NCBI GenBank assembly: GCA_029255685.2
Contig: CM055320.2
Coordinates: 14,370,614 to 14,434,613 of the forward strand
Reading direction: 5' to 3'
DNA: 64,000 nt
Origin: Silene conica
Lineage: Eukaryota > Streptophyta > Magnoliopsida > Caryophyllales > Caryophyllaceae
Shown: piece by piece, positions 22,526 to 32,203 of the stretch
How the letters are laid out: every line of letters starts with the position of its first letter
Position numbering within the stretch: the first letter of the stretch is position 1
Translations under genes and position numbers: made by a program
The notes under the pieces: model-generated
What the model saw: the letters and a program-made list of their open reading frames with translations, nothing else
The model's database searches: none
Told to the model about the DNA's origin: nothing

Positions 22526-23131
22526 TGTAACACCCCGGTCCAAACCTAGGACCGGAAATGTTAGCCACGGTAGCTCGCCAGGCTATGTACTGGCCCCACA
22601 GATCAACACAGGTCATTTCCAACGTATTTTGTCCTCACTCATGCGCATCCCGGGAACCTTCCCATGAGGTCACCCATCCTAAGACTACTCCCAGTCAATC
22701 ACGCTTAACTTTGGAGTTCTTTCGCATGGATAACCAGAAAAGAAAGTACACTTTGTTGATATGAGTAGTACTTTCAATCCCTTTAAGCACTAGTCATATA
22801 AGCCTATCAATGGATCTCTTCAAGGAGTTACCCCACTCGAATATCATATTCGGTTCAATGGAGTATTACACACCCCCACTTGAAGAACGCAACGTCCTCG
22901 TTGCGCCTTGCAGCATCCGACCGCAGCCGAGCCAAACCAGGAATCCTCTCCCGCTTGGTTGGTGCCCCGGGTACTCCAGACCACAGGCGCCCACCAGACG
23001 GTCGCAGGGTTGCTCTGATACCATTTGTAACACCCCGGTCCAAACCTAGGACCGGAAATGTTAGCCACGGTAGCTCGCCAGGCTATGTACTGGCCCCACA
23101 GATCAACACGGGTCCTTTCCAGCGCATTTGT
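22526..23131 (-). mobile_element. Cassandra TRIM retrotransposon, one complete and one truncated LTR
   Basis: On the minus strand the complete LTR (22526-22870) starts TGTAATACTCC and ends GGGGTGTTACA. The polypurine tract is AAGTGGGGGTG (complement of 22871-22881). The primer site TGGTATCAGAGC is the complement of 23012-23023. The second LTR (23026 to about 23131) shows only its terminal ~105 bp. The complete LTR holds a 5S-rRNA-like block. Short LTRs, a tiny non-coding interior and a 5S domain define Cassandra. Confidence 0.85.
22641..22720 (-). ncRNA. 5S rRNA-derived block in the Cassandra LTR
   Basis: The minus strand contains GAACTCCAAAGTTAAGCGTG, then TAGGATGGGTGACCTC and GGGAAGGTTCCCGGGATGC, in the order found in plant 5S rRNA. 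It is divergent from a functional 5S gene. Known Cassandra elements use this block as an RNA polymerase III promoter. Confidence 0.82.
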
Positions 23132-25249
23132 CATTATGATCGATGAGGAAGTCGAATATTGAAGAGTTGAAGCCTTGTTACTTAGTACTTAGGTTCGTTT
23201 TGTTTCGTCTACATGGACAATTGGACATTTTGATGTGTTGTATTGAATATTTTTAGTTGTTTACCATTCGGGACTTTGTTAGTTTGTTGTATTTATTGCC
23301 TCTTTGGACATGGACTCTTGTTAATTTTTGTCATTCCAGATTTCCAGAAACTTTAGAAATTATTGCATAGTGGCAGAAAGTCAGAAACTTTAGAAATTAT
23401 TGCATAGTGGCAGAAGCTTTAGAAATTATTGCATAGTGCACATGAAATACCAAAAACCGTATCCGGGTACACGAAAACCGGTTATGCGGTTTAACCGGGT
23501 ACCCGAAAACCATGTACCCGGTTTAAACCGTATTGTATCCGGAATCAAAAAATTGATGTTAAAAAAACCATATACCCGATACGGTTTTCGGGTACCCGGT
23601 TTTGCTCACCCCTACCATTTATTATCAATAAACATCGTAAAACAAAATAATTTCATATAAACTTAAAACTAATCAAATGTACATTATTTTTAATAACGTG
23701 CTTACGTACATACATTATTATTAATAACATGTTTACGTTCATATAAATTATTTGGCTTGAATTGATTATTTGAATTTTCTTGAAAATATGGGTTATTTTC
23801 ATAATTTCGATTCTTGTCATCCATAATTATTATTAACTAATTACATGGAGAAAATACTAAGGAGATTGAGTTTTAAAAAATAGATTGATATTACTCTATT
23901 TATAGAGAAGAGGAATTGATTTTTTTTTAATTGTTTTTTTAAAAAAGAGTTGCAAAAGTTGAATTAATAACCATAAACTAATTGAAATACATTTATAATT
24001 AGTAATAAATTAAACAAAACAATTGAAAAAGAAAAGAAAAAAGGAAAAGAAATATGGCACTTAATGCAATGTGCATATATCTCCAACTAAGAGTTTCCCC
24101 CTTCCCCTTAGAAAACATAAAAGGTACCCACAATGGAAGGGTGACCTCTTAATAGGAGAGAGGTGTTAAGAGGTACCTCTTTCTCGTCCATTGTACATGC
24201 TCTAAGCTTGTGTACTGCTTGACATACTTTGAAAATGTTCGCTCTCAACTCCCCAAACCTTTGAGGCCAAATTTTCCAAATTTTCCTCTCTCCTTCTATA
24301 TTTCTTACACCTCATCTTTTCTTTCATCCAACTCATTTTTCCATTACCTCTTAATTTTTACCCAATTTTCTCTACAATGGAGGGGGTTGGAGGGATAAAC
24401 CTCTTCATTTAGTTTGACCCCACCATATTAAAACATCCACCATTTATTTTAAATAAACATCTAAAAACAAAATAGCTTCATATAAACTTAAAACTAATCA
24501 AACGTACATTATTATTAATAACGTGCTTACGTACATTGTAAAACCCCTCGCGAAAGCGGAAATATAAACACACAAAAGTACCAAAAATGCAGCGGAATTA
24601 AAACTTTTAGAAGATAAAACATGCGAGAAGTCTTAAACTGAAACATAAACTGAAACTGGAAACCAAAATAGATAAGTAACAGTTCTAAGTACGGAAATGA
24701 AATATATACATCGCCTGGGATGGTACATCCCTACAGGCACAAAAGCGTAAACAGTAAAAGTCTAAGAGTCTAGCTAAGCGTAAACAGGTAAGTCGTCTGA
24801 TGAATGGATCATCACTCGCTAGCTCTCCTGTAACCCTGATCTCCAACCTTGCATGTACCTACATACATGAAAACATGTACGCCACAATCAGTGGGGAGTG
24901 ACTAGAGTTCTCCTAGCCACCTTTTGTGACAACACGTAACACATAAAACAATACAGAACACTCCAACATATATCAACATGTGAAGCATAAACATCTCATC
25001 ATCTTATCTCTTACTATCATGCGAATACCATGCACGGCTCTCAACTAACTTCATAAACAGATAAGAAGGAGAGCCGGTTTCCCTACTGGTTGCCCAGTCG
25101 GGGGGTCTTTCAATCTAATCATTTATGAAACCGAACTAAGAGTCATCCAATGCCTTGGATGATTTAACCACAAATCCTTTAACAACGATAACATACTAGG
25201 CATATCTGACACTGTACCATCATCAAGGCAAGCAGATATAAAACAGCAA

Positions 25250-25895
25250 GTACAAAGGTTCAGAGGCGACATCTTAACGCATAACCTAGTACTAAATAAT
25301 TCAGCAAGTATAAAGGTTCAGAGGCGACATCTTAACGCATAACCTAAATACCAAGTTCACAATATCAAGCAAGGACTCAGAGGCGAAAACTCAACGCATG
25401 GACCGGCTATCACTGAACATTAGACTCAGAGGCGAAAACTCAACGCATGGACTAACATTCAATTCACTATCACAAGTAAGGAACTCAGAGGCGAAAACTC
25501 AACGCATGTTCCCCTACCACATCACAAGATACTAGACTCAGAGGCGAAACTCAACGCATGTTCTAGCACCAAACACCTGCACTCCGGGTAAGGTATGACA
25601 ACCTGACTGCCCCGTCGTGCAGTTGCTCTACTCGTCAGACTCAGAGGCCAGCTTAAGGCATGTCCTGACGCGATCACACATACATGTCTGGACTCAGAGG
25701 CGAAAACTCAACGCATGTCCCAGACACGACAAACAGACATGTATAGAACTCAGAGGCGAAAACTCAACGCATGGCTCCATACACGACAAACAAACACATA
25801 TAGGGCTCAGAGGCGAAAACTCAACGCATACCCCTATACATGACAAACAACCTACGTATTAAGTTCAGAGGCGACATCTTAACGCATAACTTAAT
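25250..25895 (-). repeat. Array of 11 hairpins with constant loop and variable complementary arms
   Basis: The plus-strand core is CAGAGGCGA-(about 3-5 nt)-CTCAACGCAT or CAGAGGCGACATCTTAACGC. Copies lie at about 25261, 25319, 25376, 25426, 25485, 25537, 25640, 25693, 25749, 25806 and 25865. Arms differ between copies but pair. Examples are CGTATTAAGTT/AACTTAATACG, TATAGGG/CCCTATA, TGTCTGG/CCAGACA, GGAAC/GTTCC, CTAGA/TCTAG and CGTCAG/CTGACG. The identical array is at 32917-33562. Confidence 0.88.
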
Positions 25896-26193
25896 ACGCA
25901 ACAAAACAATATCATTCAAGTCTATGAGCTACTCTATAGTTCTACCTTTAACTTCTAATCAACACTTAATTGACCTCGAGAACTAGGATGAGGGAGAGCC
26001 GGTTTCCCTTTCGGTTGCCCGACCGGGGGGTCTCTATCCTCACTATATTCCCGAACCCAATATAATGTTGCCCACCCTCCGGGGACCTCAAATACATGCC
26101 ACGGGTACACAAAACAAGTTTCAAGTCGAACCGACAAACCGTTTAAAAGTTACGATCAATCTACGAAAAACTCCAAATGACATACAGGGATCC

Positions 26194-26576
26194 CCAGCCG
26201 GTCGGCAGGCAGCCGGTCGGCCGGCTGGCAACCCCTCAGCCTACATCTCTTTTCAAAAACCGAGAAAACACCAAGAAGGACTCCCAGCCGGTCGGCAGGC
26301 AGCCGGTCGGCCGGCTGGGAACCCCATTCCCTAGCCTTTACTAAAATCGTATCCATCCCCATATGCACTCCCAGCCGGCTGGCAGGCGGCCGGTCTGCCG
26401 GCTGGGCTCCCATCCTATATAAGTTTTTCGCAACCAACACAAGGCAAAATGACTACCAGCCGGTCGGCAGGCGGCCGGTCGGCCGGCTGGCAGTCCTAAG
26501 CCGTTTTTCCAAAAACTCGCGAAACACCCAAACGCTCTCCCAGCCGGCCGACCGGCGGCCGGTCGGTCGACCGGCT
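26194..26576. repeat. Five GC-rich palindromic units about 86 bp apart
   Basis: CCAGCCGGTCGGC ... GGCCGGCTGG units start at 26194, 26284, 26371, 26456 and 26539. The spacers are only weakly similar. The fifth unit contains GGTCGGTCGACCGG. Repeated in the other LTR at 33861-34243. Confidence 0.88.
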
Positions 26577-27600
26577 CAGAGAGCCTGCAACCAAAATCGT
26601 GATTTTCCAATCTTTCTCAAACTTCACAATTCGACTTCTAATCTTCAATAGCATCACAAATAATGTTTACCCACTAACATACATCATCCAATACTACTAA
26701 TCTATCAGAAAACAAGTCCCATAACAATCCTCAAATGAATTATACATGTATCCGTCGCAAAAAGGAGAAAACTGAAAATACCCTTAAAAGCATTTGACAA
26801 TCAATCCAAGCATGAAATCTTCACAACAACATCATCCTAAACATGTTGCTAAGTCCTTTAACATCATATTTCGACACAAATCAGAAACAAAACGAGAATC
26901 ACATCAAATATGCTAATATACACATAAAGGCCGAGTTTCTCATTATCGTCACCTTAAAGCTTAATCCGGCGATTGATCCTCCTCTACAACGTAAGAGTCC
27001 ACGTCGGGATCGTCAAGGCCAACCCCTACAACAAAGAAAACGGTTTAAGAACAACAAAAACGGATTAAAGGCAAAACAGCCCGATTTTTGAAGTCGATAA
27101 AAAGAAAAACGAAAGTGATGGATGTCTTGGAATTCGCGCGAGGATTCCGAAAATGTACTTACTTTCGCAATTCGATGAACGGATGATGGAGAAAACTCGA
27201 AAAGAAGGAAGGGTTTTAAGGAGGTTTTGAAGGATTAGAGTTACAGTGAAATGAAATTTGAGGGAGAAGAAGATGTCGACATATAGGGTTTATAAGGTAC
27301 AAGTGGGTCCTTTCCGAATAATTATATGAAACGGACTTTTAAACGGATACGGAACGAGTACTTGAGTCGGATATTTAATTATGCCAAGTTGTATTCGTCT
27401 TAAGAACTGGAGGTTCTTAAGGCGGATCTTATTTATTTATGAAAATTTCCGAATTACATTATTAAAATATTATTTTATTACTTAAAATAATTGAAATCGC
27501 TTAAATTAGATTTTACGAAAATACGGGATGTTACAATCACCCCAACTTCAAAAAGTTTCGTCCTCGAAACTCGAACGGACATAAATCTATATACTATACC

Positions 27601-30600
27601 TCAATCGAAAAGAGAAGGATGCGCGATACGCATCGATGCCTCAGTCTCCCAAGTCTGCTCCTCGACTTCGCCGCAACGCCATAGGATCTTCACCAAGGGC
27701 ACCACCTTGCTCCTAAGCTTCCTCTCCTGACGGTCTAGGATCTTCACTGGACGCTCTTCGAAAGCAAGACTCGGCTCCAAGTTCTCGATCTCTCTAGGCA
27801 AAACATGACTCGGGTCACTAATGTATCTGCGGAGCTGGGAAACATGAAAAACGCTATGAACCTTGCCCAAACTAGGAGGCAAGTCCAATCGATAAGCAGC
27901 AGCACCAATCCTCTTCACGATCTCAAAAGGGCCAATATACTTAGGGCTCAACTTGCCCTTAACTCCAAACCTTTTGACGCCTTTCATCGGAGAAACTCTC
28001 AAGAACACTCGGTCACCCACCTCAAACTCTAAGGGTCTACGGCGAACATCAGCATAAGATTTCTGCCGGTCCTGAGCTGCCTTCATCCTACCTCTGATAA
28101 GTTGAACCTGATCAATAGTAACAGCTAACTGGTCTGGTCCAAGGTCACGAACATCACTAGCCTGATCCCAACAAATCGGACTACGGCACTTCCTACCATA
28201 AAGAGCCTCGTACGGAGCCATACCAATGGAAGCATGATAACTGTTGTTGTAAGAAAACTCTACCAACGGCAAACTCTGCTCCCAAGAACTCTGAAAATCA
28301 AGGGCACAAGCACGGAGCAAATCCTCTAACGTCTGTATAGTCCTCTCGGACTGACCATCGGTCGCGGCATGAAATGCGGTACTCATCAACAAACGGCTAC
28401 CCATAGCCTCCTGCAAAGCCTTCCAGAACCTGGAACAAAACCTCGGATCACGATCTGAAACGATCTCCCTCGGAACACCATGATATCGGACTATCTCAGC
28501 AATATAAGCCCTAGCTAAACGGTCCATATCCCATGTCTCTCTGATCGGCACGAATCTGGCACACTTAGTTAGACGATCGACAATAACCCAAATCGCATCT
28601 TTACCTCCCACAGTCTTAGGCAAAGCAGTAACAAAATCCATAGATATGCACTCCCACTTCCACTGAGGAACGGGAAGCGGCTGTAGCAAACCACCAGGTC
28701 TCCTATGCTCTATCTTGACTTGTTGACAAGTCAAGCACCTACTAACATAATCCAAGATCTCCTTCTTCATACCAGGCCACCAAAACGTAAGCCTCAAATC
28801 CTTATGCATCTTCTCTCCTCCTGGATGAACGGAGTACGGTGACAAATGAGCCTCATCAAGAACTTTCTTCCTCAAATCTGGCACATCCGGAACATACATC
28901 CTACCACGGAACTTAAGGAAACCATCAGCATCAATCACCAACTCAGGCGCAACACCACTCGAAATCTTAGCCTCGAACTTCTTGAAATCGGCATCTGAAG
29001 GCAAACTCCGGCGAATCTCCCAATATAAAGACGGCTCGGCAGACATAGCAGCTAACCAATCAAAACCACTACCCACCATCTCTAATCTCAGCTTCCGGAA
29101 CTCGGAACACAACTCATCGGGCAATACTCTCATGGCACTCAACGAGTGAGAAGTCTTGCGGCTAAGCGCATCTGCAACTACATTGGCTTTTCCCTCATGA
29201 TATAACAACTCAATGTCGTAATCTTTCACTAACTCTAGCCAACGCCTCTGTCTCATGTTAAGGTCTTTCTGTGTGAAAATATACTTAAGACTCTTGTGAT
29301 CTGTGAAAATACGGCAATGGGATCCAATCAGGTAATGACGCCACATCTTCAAGGCATGAACAACTGCAGCCAACTCCAAATCATGTGTCGGATAGTTCAC
29401 CTCATGAACTCTCAACTGTCTAGATGAATATGCTATAACTTTACCACTCTGCATCAGTACACATCCAAGTCCTAACATCGAAGCATCACAATACACATCA
29501 AAGTCCACTCCGATCTCTGGCAAAGCTAACACGGGGGCGGAAGTCAATCTGGTCTTCAACTCCTGGAAGGAACTCTCACACTTGTCGGTCCACACAAATT
29601 TGGCTTCTTTCTTCAGTAACTGAGTCATCGGGCGAGCCAATCTCGAGAAATCCTCAACGAATCTACGATAATAACCAGCCAAACCCAAAAAGCTACGGAT
29701 CTCTCCAACATCCTTGGGACTCTCCCAATCAACTACAGCCTCTATCTTCGCGGGATCAACCATCACACCCTCGCTGGATATCACGTGACCTAAAAAGGCA
29801 ACCTTCGAGAGCCAAAATTCACACTTCGAAAACTTTGCGAACCATTTCTGTTTGCGCAGAATCCCTAGAATCAATCGAAGATGCTCAGCATGTTCCTCAT
29901 CGGTTTTCGAATATATCAAGATGTCATCAATGAAAACCACTACACATGTGTCAAGATACTCACTAAAGGTACGGTTCATCTGATCCATAAAAATCGCCGG
30001 TGCATTAGTCAACCCAAATGGCATAACTACAAACTCAAAATGTCCATATCTGGTACGAAATGCAGTCTTCGCAATATCAGCCTCTCTCACTGGAATCTGA
30101 TGATAACCTGATCGAAGATCAATCTTAGAAAACCTAGAAGCACCTCTCAACTGATCGAACAAATCATCTATCCTAGGCAAAGGATATCGGTTCTTCACGG
30201 TCACTCGGTTCAGCTCTCTATAGTCAATGCACAATCTCATGGAACCATCTTTCTTCTTGACGAACAACACAGGAGCACCCCACGGAGAAGCACTAGGTCT
30301 AATGAAACCTTTCTCGATCATCTCTTCCAATTGCTGCTTCAACTCTTTCAACTCTGGCGGAGCCATACGGTAAGGAGCTTTAGAAATCGGTCCGGTACCT
30401 GGAACAAGCTCAATAGTAAACTCCACATCTCTCTCTGGCGGTATCCCTGGCAAGTCATCTGGGAACACATCTGGATACTCACGAACAATGGCTACATCTT
30501 CAAGCTTCGGTAGCGATGGTTTAGCAGCTGTAACAACACACAGGAAGGCTTGGCAACCCTTCCTAAGAAGATGAGAAGCTTTCATCGATGAGATGACACG

Positions 30601-32037
30601 AACACCCTTTTGAGGGCGAGTTCCCCTATAGGAAACACGAACTCCTGAAGAACTCCTCAAGCAGATTTTCTGGTCGCGACACTCGAAGCGAGCATGGTAT
30701 CGCGATAACCAATCCATACCGAGGATAATATCAAACTCCTCGAGAGGAAATCTCAGTAAGTCCGCTGGAAATGTGGCTTGACCAATAACAATAGGAACAT
30801 CCCTATGGGACGAAGAGCAGGAAAACACGTCTCCAGAAGGTAAGGAAATGGAAGTCTCCTCTACCAATGAAGACTCAAGAGCTAGACGATCGGCGAACTG
30901 AGTCGATATAAATGATAACGAGGCTCCAGTATCGAATAAAATAAGGCACTCAGCGCCAAGAACAGAAAAGATACCCGCAACAATATCTGGATGAGCCTCT
31001 GCCTCAGCCCTAGTCATCACAAAGATCTTCCCCTTCGGCTTTCCTCCTCTGGTTGCCGCAGCAGCAGTGGCAGCCTTGCCAAGAACGGTGTTCTTCTCAG
31101 GACAATCAAAGGATCTATGCCCAAATCCATTACAAGTATAACACTTATAGGCATTCTTGAAGCAATCAAACCCTGGATGAAGCGGTTTACCACAACGGCG
31201 GCAAACGGTAGAAGCAGTGTCGGTGTGAAATGTGGTCTTAGCAATCGGAGCAGAGAACCTCTCAAAACGCTTCTTCTGAGAAGAAGGTGAAGAAGTAGAA
31301 GGAACAAATGGTCTCTTCCCCTGGTACACGGATCTCTGGTGAGAAGTGAAGCTGGAAGTAGCGGCACGAGTCTCAGCATCAATGGCACGAATAGAACTCT
31401 CGGCCCAAATAGCGTCGTCATAAACCTCCACAAAAGAAGTAGAGTCACGACGAACCATACTCTCAATCCTCGGCCCTAGCTTCCCTCGGTAGAAATACAC
31501 CCTCTCCGCCTCATCACGAACAAATCTCGATGCAAAGTGAGCTAACTGGTTGAACTTGTCAGTGAATTCTTGAACGGTCATCTTCCCTTGCTTCAAATCC
31601 ATAAATTCTTTCAACCTCTGCGATCTCAACTCCTTGGGGTAGAACCTCGCCTCGAGCCTGTCTTTGAAAGCCTCCCAATCGAACATCGGGTCAAGAATAG
31701 CGGTAGGTCCAGTCAACGCCCACCAACGGTCAGCCTCCAATGTCAGGAAGTGAGCGGCTAAACGCACTCTATCCTCCCTAACGACTGAGTATAAGGTGAA
31801 GCTCTTTTCCATCTCTCTAAACCACTCTGTGAGGGCTACTGGGTCAGCCTCGCCTCCATAGGTCCTAACATGGCTTCGGGACATCTGAGAGGCAATCCAG
31901 GAAAAGCTACCCGGACGATTAGTCTCGCCACCCGGCGGTGGAGGAGGTGGAACATTCCCCGCTTGCTGTCTCTGTGTCTCAAGCAAATGCTGAATTGCTT
32001 GCAGTACTATGTTATCAGCAGCTCTAGGTCTCACCAT
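27601..32037 (-). CDS. Tekay Gag-Pol polyprotein with chromodomain (1478 codons)
   Basis: One intact frame. Gag covers about residues 60-200 ([15 protein letters not shown]). Two CX2CX4HX4C knuckles follow ([14 protein letters not shown] about 279, [14 protein letters not shown] about 300). The aspartic protease DTGAS is near 368. Reverse transcriptase is about 545-720, with catalytic FIDD near 703. RNase H is about 845-965 (YCDAS, TDHKSL, ADALSR). Integrase has its HHCC zinc domain near 1064-1112, catalytic MDF, SDRDPRF and TDGQSER, and a [14 protein letters not shown] module near 1370. The C-terminal chromodomain (about 1430-1478, [20 protein letters not shown]) is Tekay-type, a class thought to guide integration to heterochromatin. 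No missing catalytic residue was noticed. Confidence 0.95.
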   Translation of the reverse strand: MVRPRAADNIVLQAIQHLLETQRQQAGNVPPPPPPGGETNRPGSFSWIASQMSRSHVRTYGGEADPVALTEWFREMEKSFTLYSVVREDRVRLAAHFLTLEADRWWALTGPTAILDPMFDWEAFKDRLEARFYPKELRSQRLKEFMDLKQGKMTVQEFTDKFNQLAHFASRFVRDEAERVYFYRGKLGPRIESMVRRDSTSFVEVYDDAIWAESSIRAIDAETRAATSSFTSHQRSVYQGKRPFVPSTSSPSSQKKRFERFSAPIAKTTFHTDTASTVCRRCGKPLHPGFDCFKNAYKCYTCNGFGHRSFDCPEKNTVLGKAATAAAATRGGKPKGKIFVMTRAEAEAHPDIVAGIFSVLGAECLILFDTGASLSFISTQFADRLALESSLVEETSISLPSGDVFSCSSSHRDVPIVIGQATFPADLLRFPLEEFDIILGMDWLSRYHARFECRDQKICLRSSSGVRVSYRGTRPQKGVRVISSMKASHLLRKGCQAFLCVVTAAKPSLPKLEDVAIVREYPDVFPDDLPGIPPERDVEFTIELVPGTGPISKAPYRMAPPELKELKQQLEEMIEKGFIRPSASPWGAPVLFVKKKDGSMRLCIDYRELNRVTVKNRYPLPRIDDLFDQLRGASRFSKIDLRSGYHQIPVREADIAKTAFRTRYGHFEFVVMPFGLTNAPAIFMDQMNRTFSEYLDTCVVVFIDDILIYSKTDEEHAEHLRLILGILRKQKWFAKFSKCEFWLSKVAFLGHVISSEGVMVDPAKIEAVVDWESPKDVGEIRSFLGLAGYYRRFVEDFSRLARPMTQLLKKEAKFVWTDKCESSFQELKTRLTSAPVLALPEIGVDFDVYCDASMLGLGCVLMQSGKVIAYSSRQLRVHEVNYPTHDLELAAVVHALKMWRHYLIGSHCRIFTDHKSLKYIFTQKDLNMRQRRWLELVKDYDIELLYHEGKANVVADALSRKTSHSLSAMRVLPDELCSEFRKLRLEMVGSGFDWLAAMSAEPSLYWEIRRSLPSDADFKKFEAKISSGVAPELVIDADGFLKFRGRMYVPDVPDLRKKVLDEAHLSPYSVHPGGEKMHKDLRLTFWWPGMKKEILDYVSRCLTCQQVKIEHRRPGGLLQPLPVPQWKWECISMDFVTALPKTVGGKDAIWVIVDRLTKCARFVPIRETWDMDRLARAYIAEIVRYHGVPREIVSDRDPRFCSRFWKALQEAMGSRLLMSTAFHAATDGQSERTIQTLEDLLRACALDFQSSWEQSLPLVEFSYNNSYHASIGMAPYEALYGRKCRSPICWDQASDVRDLGPDQLAVTIDQVQLIRGRMKAAQDRQKSYADVRRRPLEFEVGDRVFLRVSPMKGVKRFGVKGKLSPKYIGPFEIVKRIGAAAYRLDLPPSLGKVHSVFHVSQLRRYISDPSHVLPREIENLEPSLAFEERPVKILDRQERKLRSKVVPLVKILWRCGEVEEQTWETEASMRIAHPSLFD

Positions 32038-32188
32038 CCTTCAAAAGAGAAAATAAGGATTAGCTTAGCAATTAGCAATCACAAGTAGGCTACAAATTAA
32101 GTCCTTAGATCTACCCATCTCTCATTCATTATTTGTTTATTTGGTCAAGTTAAGGTTGGGGGTCACATGAGTGCGTCGGGAGCAATAA

Positions 32189-32203
32189 TGCTCTGATACC
32201 AAC
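32189..32203 (-). promoter_or_regulatory. Primer binding site of the Tekay element
   Basis: The plus strand reads TGCTCTGATACCAA beside the LTR at 32204. The complement, TTGGTATCAGAGCA, pairs with initiator tRNA-Met. Confidence 0.92.

Larger units (their letters stand above)
21559..23614. mobile_element. hAT derivative (2056 bp) nested in copy A
   Basis: Terminal inverted repeats TAGGGGTGAGCAAAA / TTTTGCTCACCCCTA with an 8-bp duplication CCATTTAT (21551-21558, 23615-23622). Subterminal regions carry many ACGGTATACGG / GGGTACCCGG words, as expected for hAT transposase binding regions. A short coding relic follows an acceptor-like TTTTACAG at 22439. It reads SSHNDNDIFNHIDERVVDVE, then is cut by a Cassandra fragment. 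The catalytic domain is absent. Confidence 0.82.
21359..24202 (-). mobile_element. Internally deleted PIF/Harbinger element, copy A
   Basis: Left end GAGCATACACAATTACACATT; right end ...CCATTGTACATGCTC. Both ends contain AAGAGGT(G/A)CC-type subterminal palindromes. The target duplication is TAA (21356-21358 and 24203-24205). Near the right end a minus-strand remnant (ATG about 23824) reads MDDKNRNYENNPYFQENSNNQ. This is the Asn/Gln-rich start of the element's first ORF, also present in copy B. No transposase remains. An hAT derivative is nested inside. Confidence 0.72.
24537..27535 (-). repeat. Tekay LTR at the element's 3' end
   Basis: 2999 bp, equal in length to the other copy at a constant offset of 7667. 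It contains an array of 11 hairpins (25250-25895), two copies of an AGAGCCGGTTTCCCT...GGGGGGTCT block (25068, 25993), and five palindromic CCAGCCGG units about 86 bp apart (26194-26576). Confidence 0.93.

Noticed and set aside
22641-22720. Functional 5S rRNA gene
   Set aside because: Divergent, and embedded in LTR sequence with TGT...ACA ends and a primer site: a Cassandra component.
25250-25895. CRISPR-like array of repeats with variable spacers
   Set aside because: It is in a plant LTR, duplicated in both LTRs of one retrotransposon; spacers include complementary arms and there are no cas genes.
32189-32203. tRNA fragment
   Set aside because: Only the primer-site complement next to the LTR.
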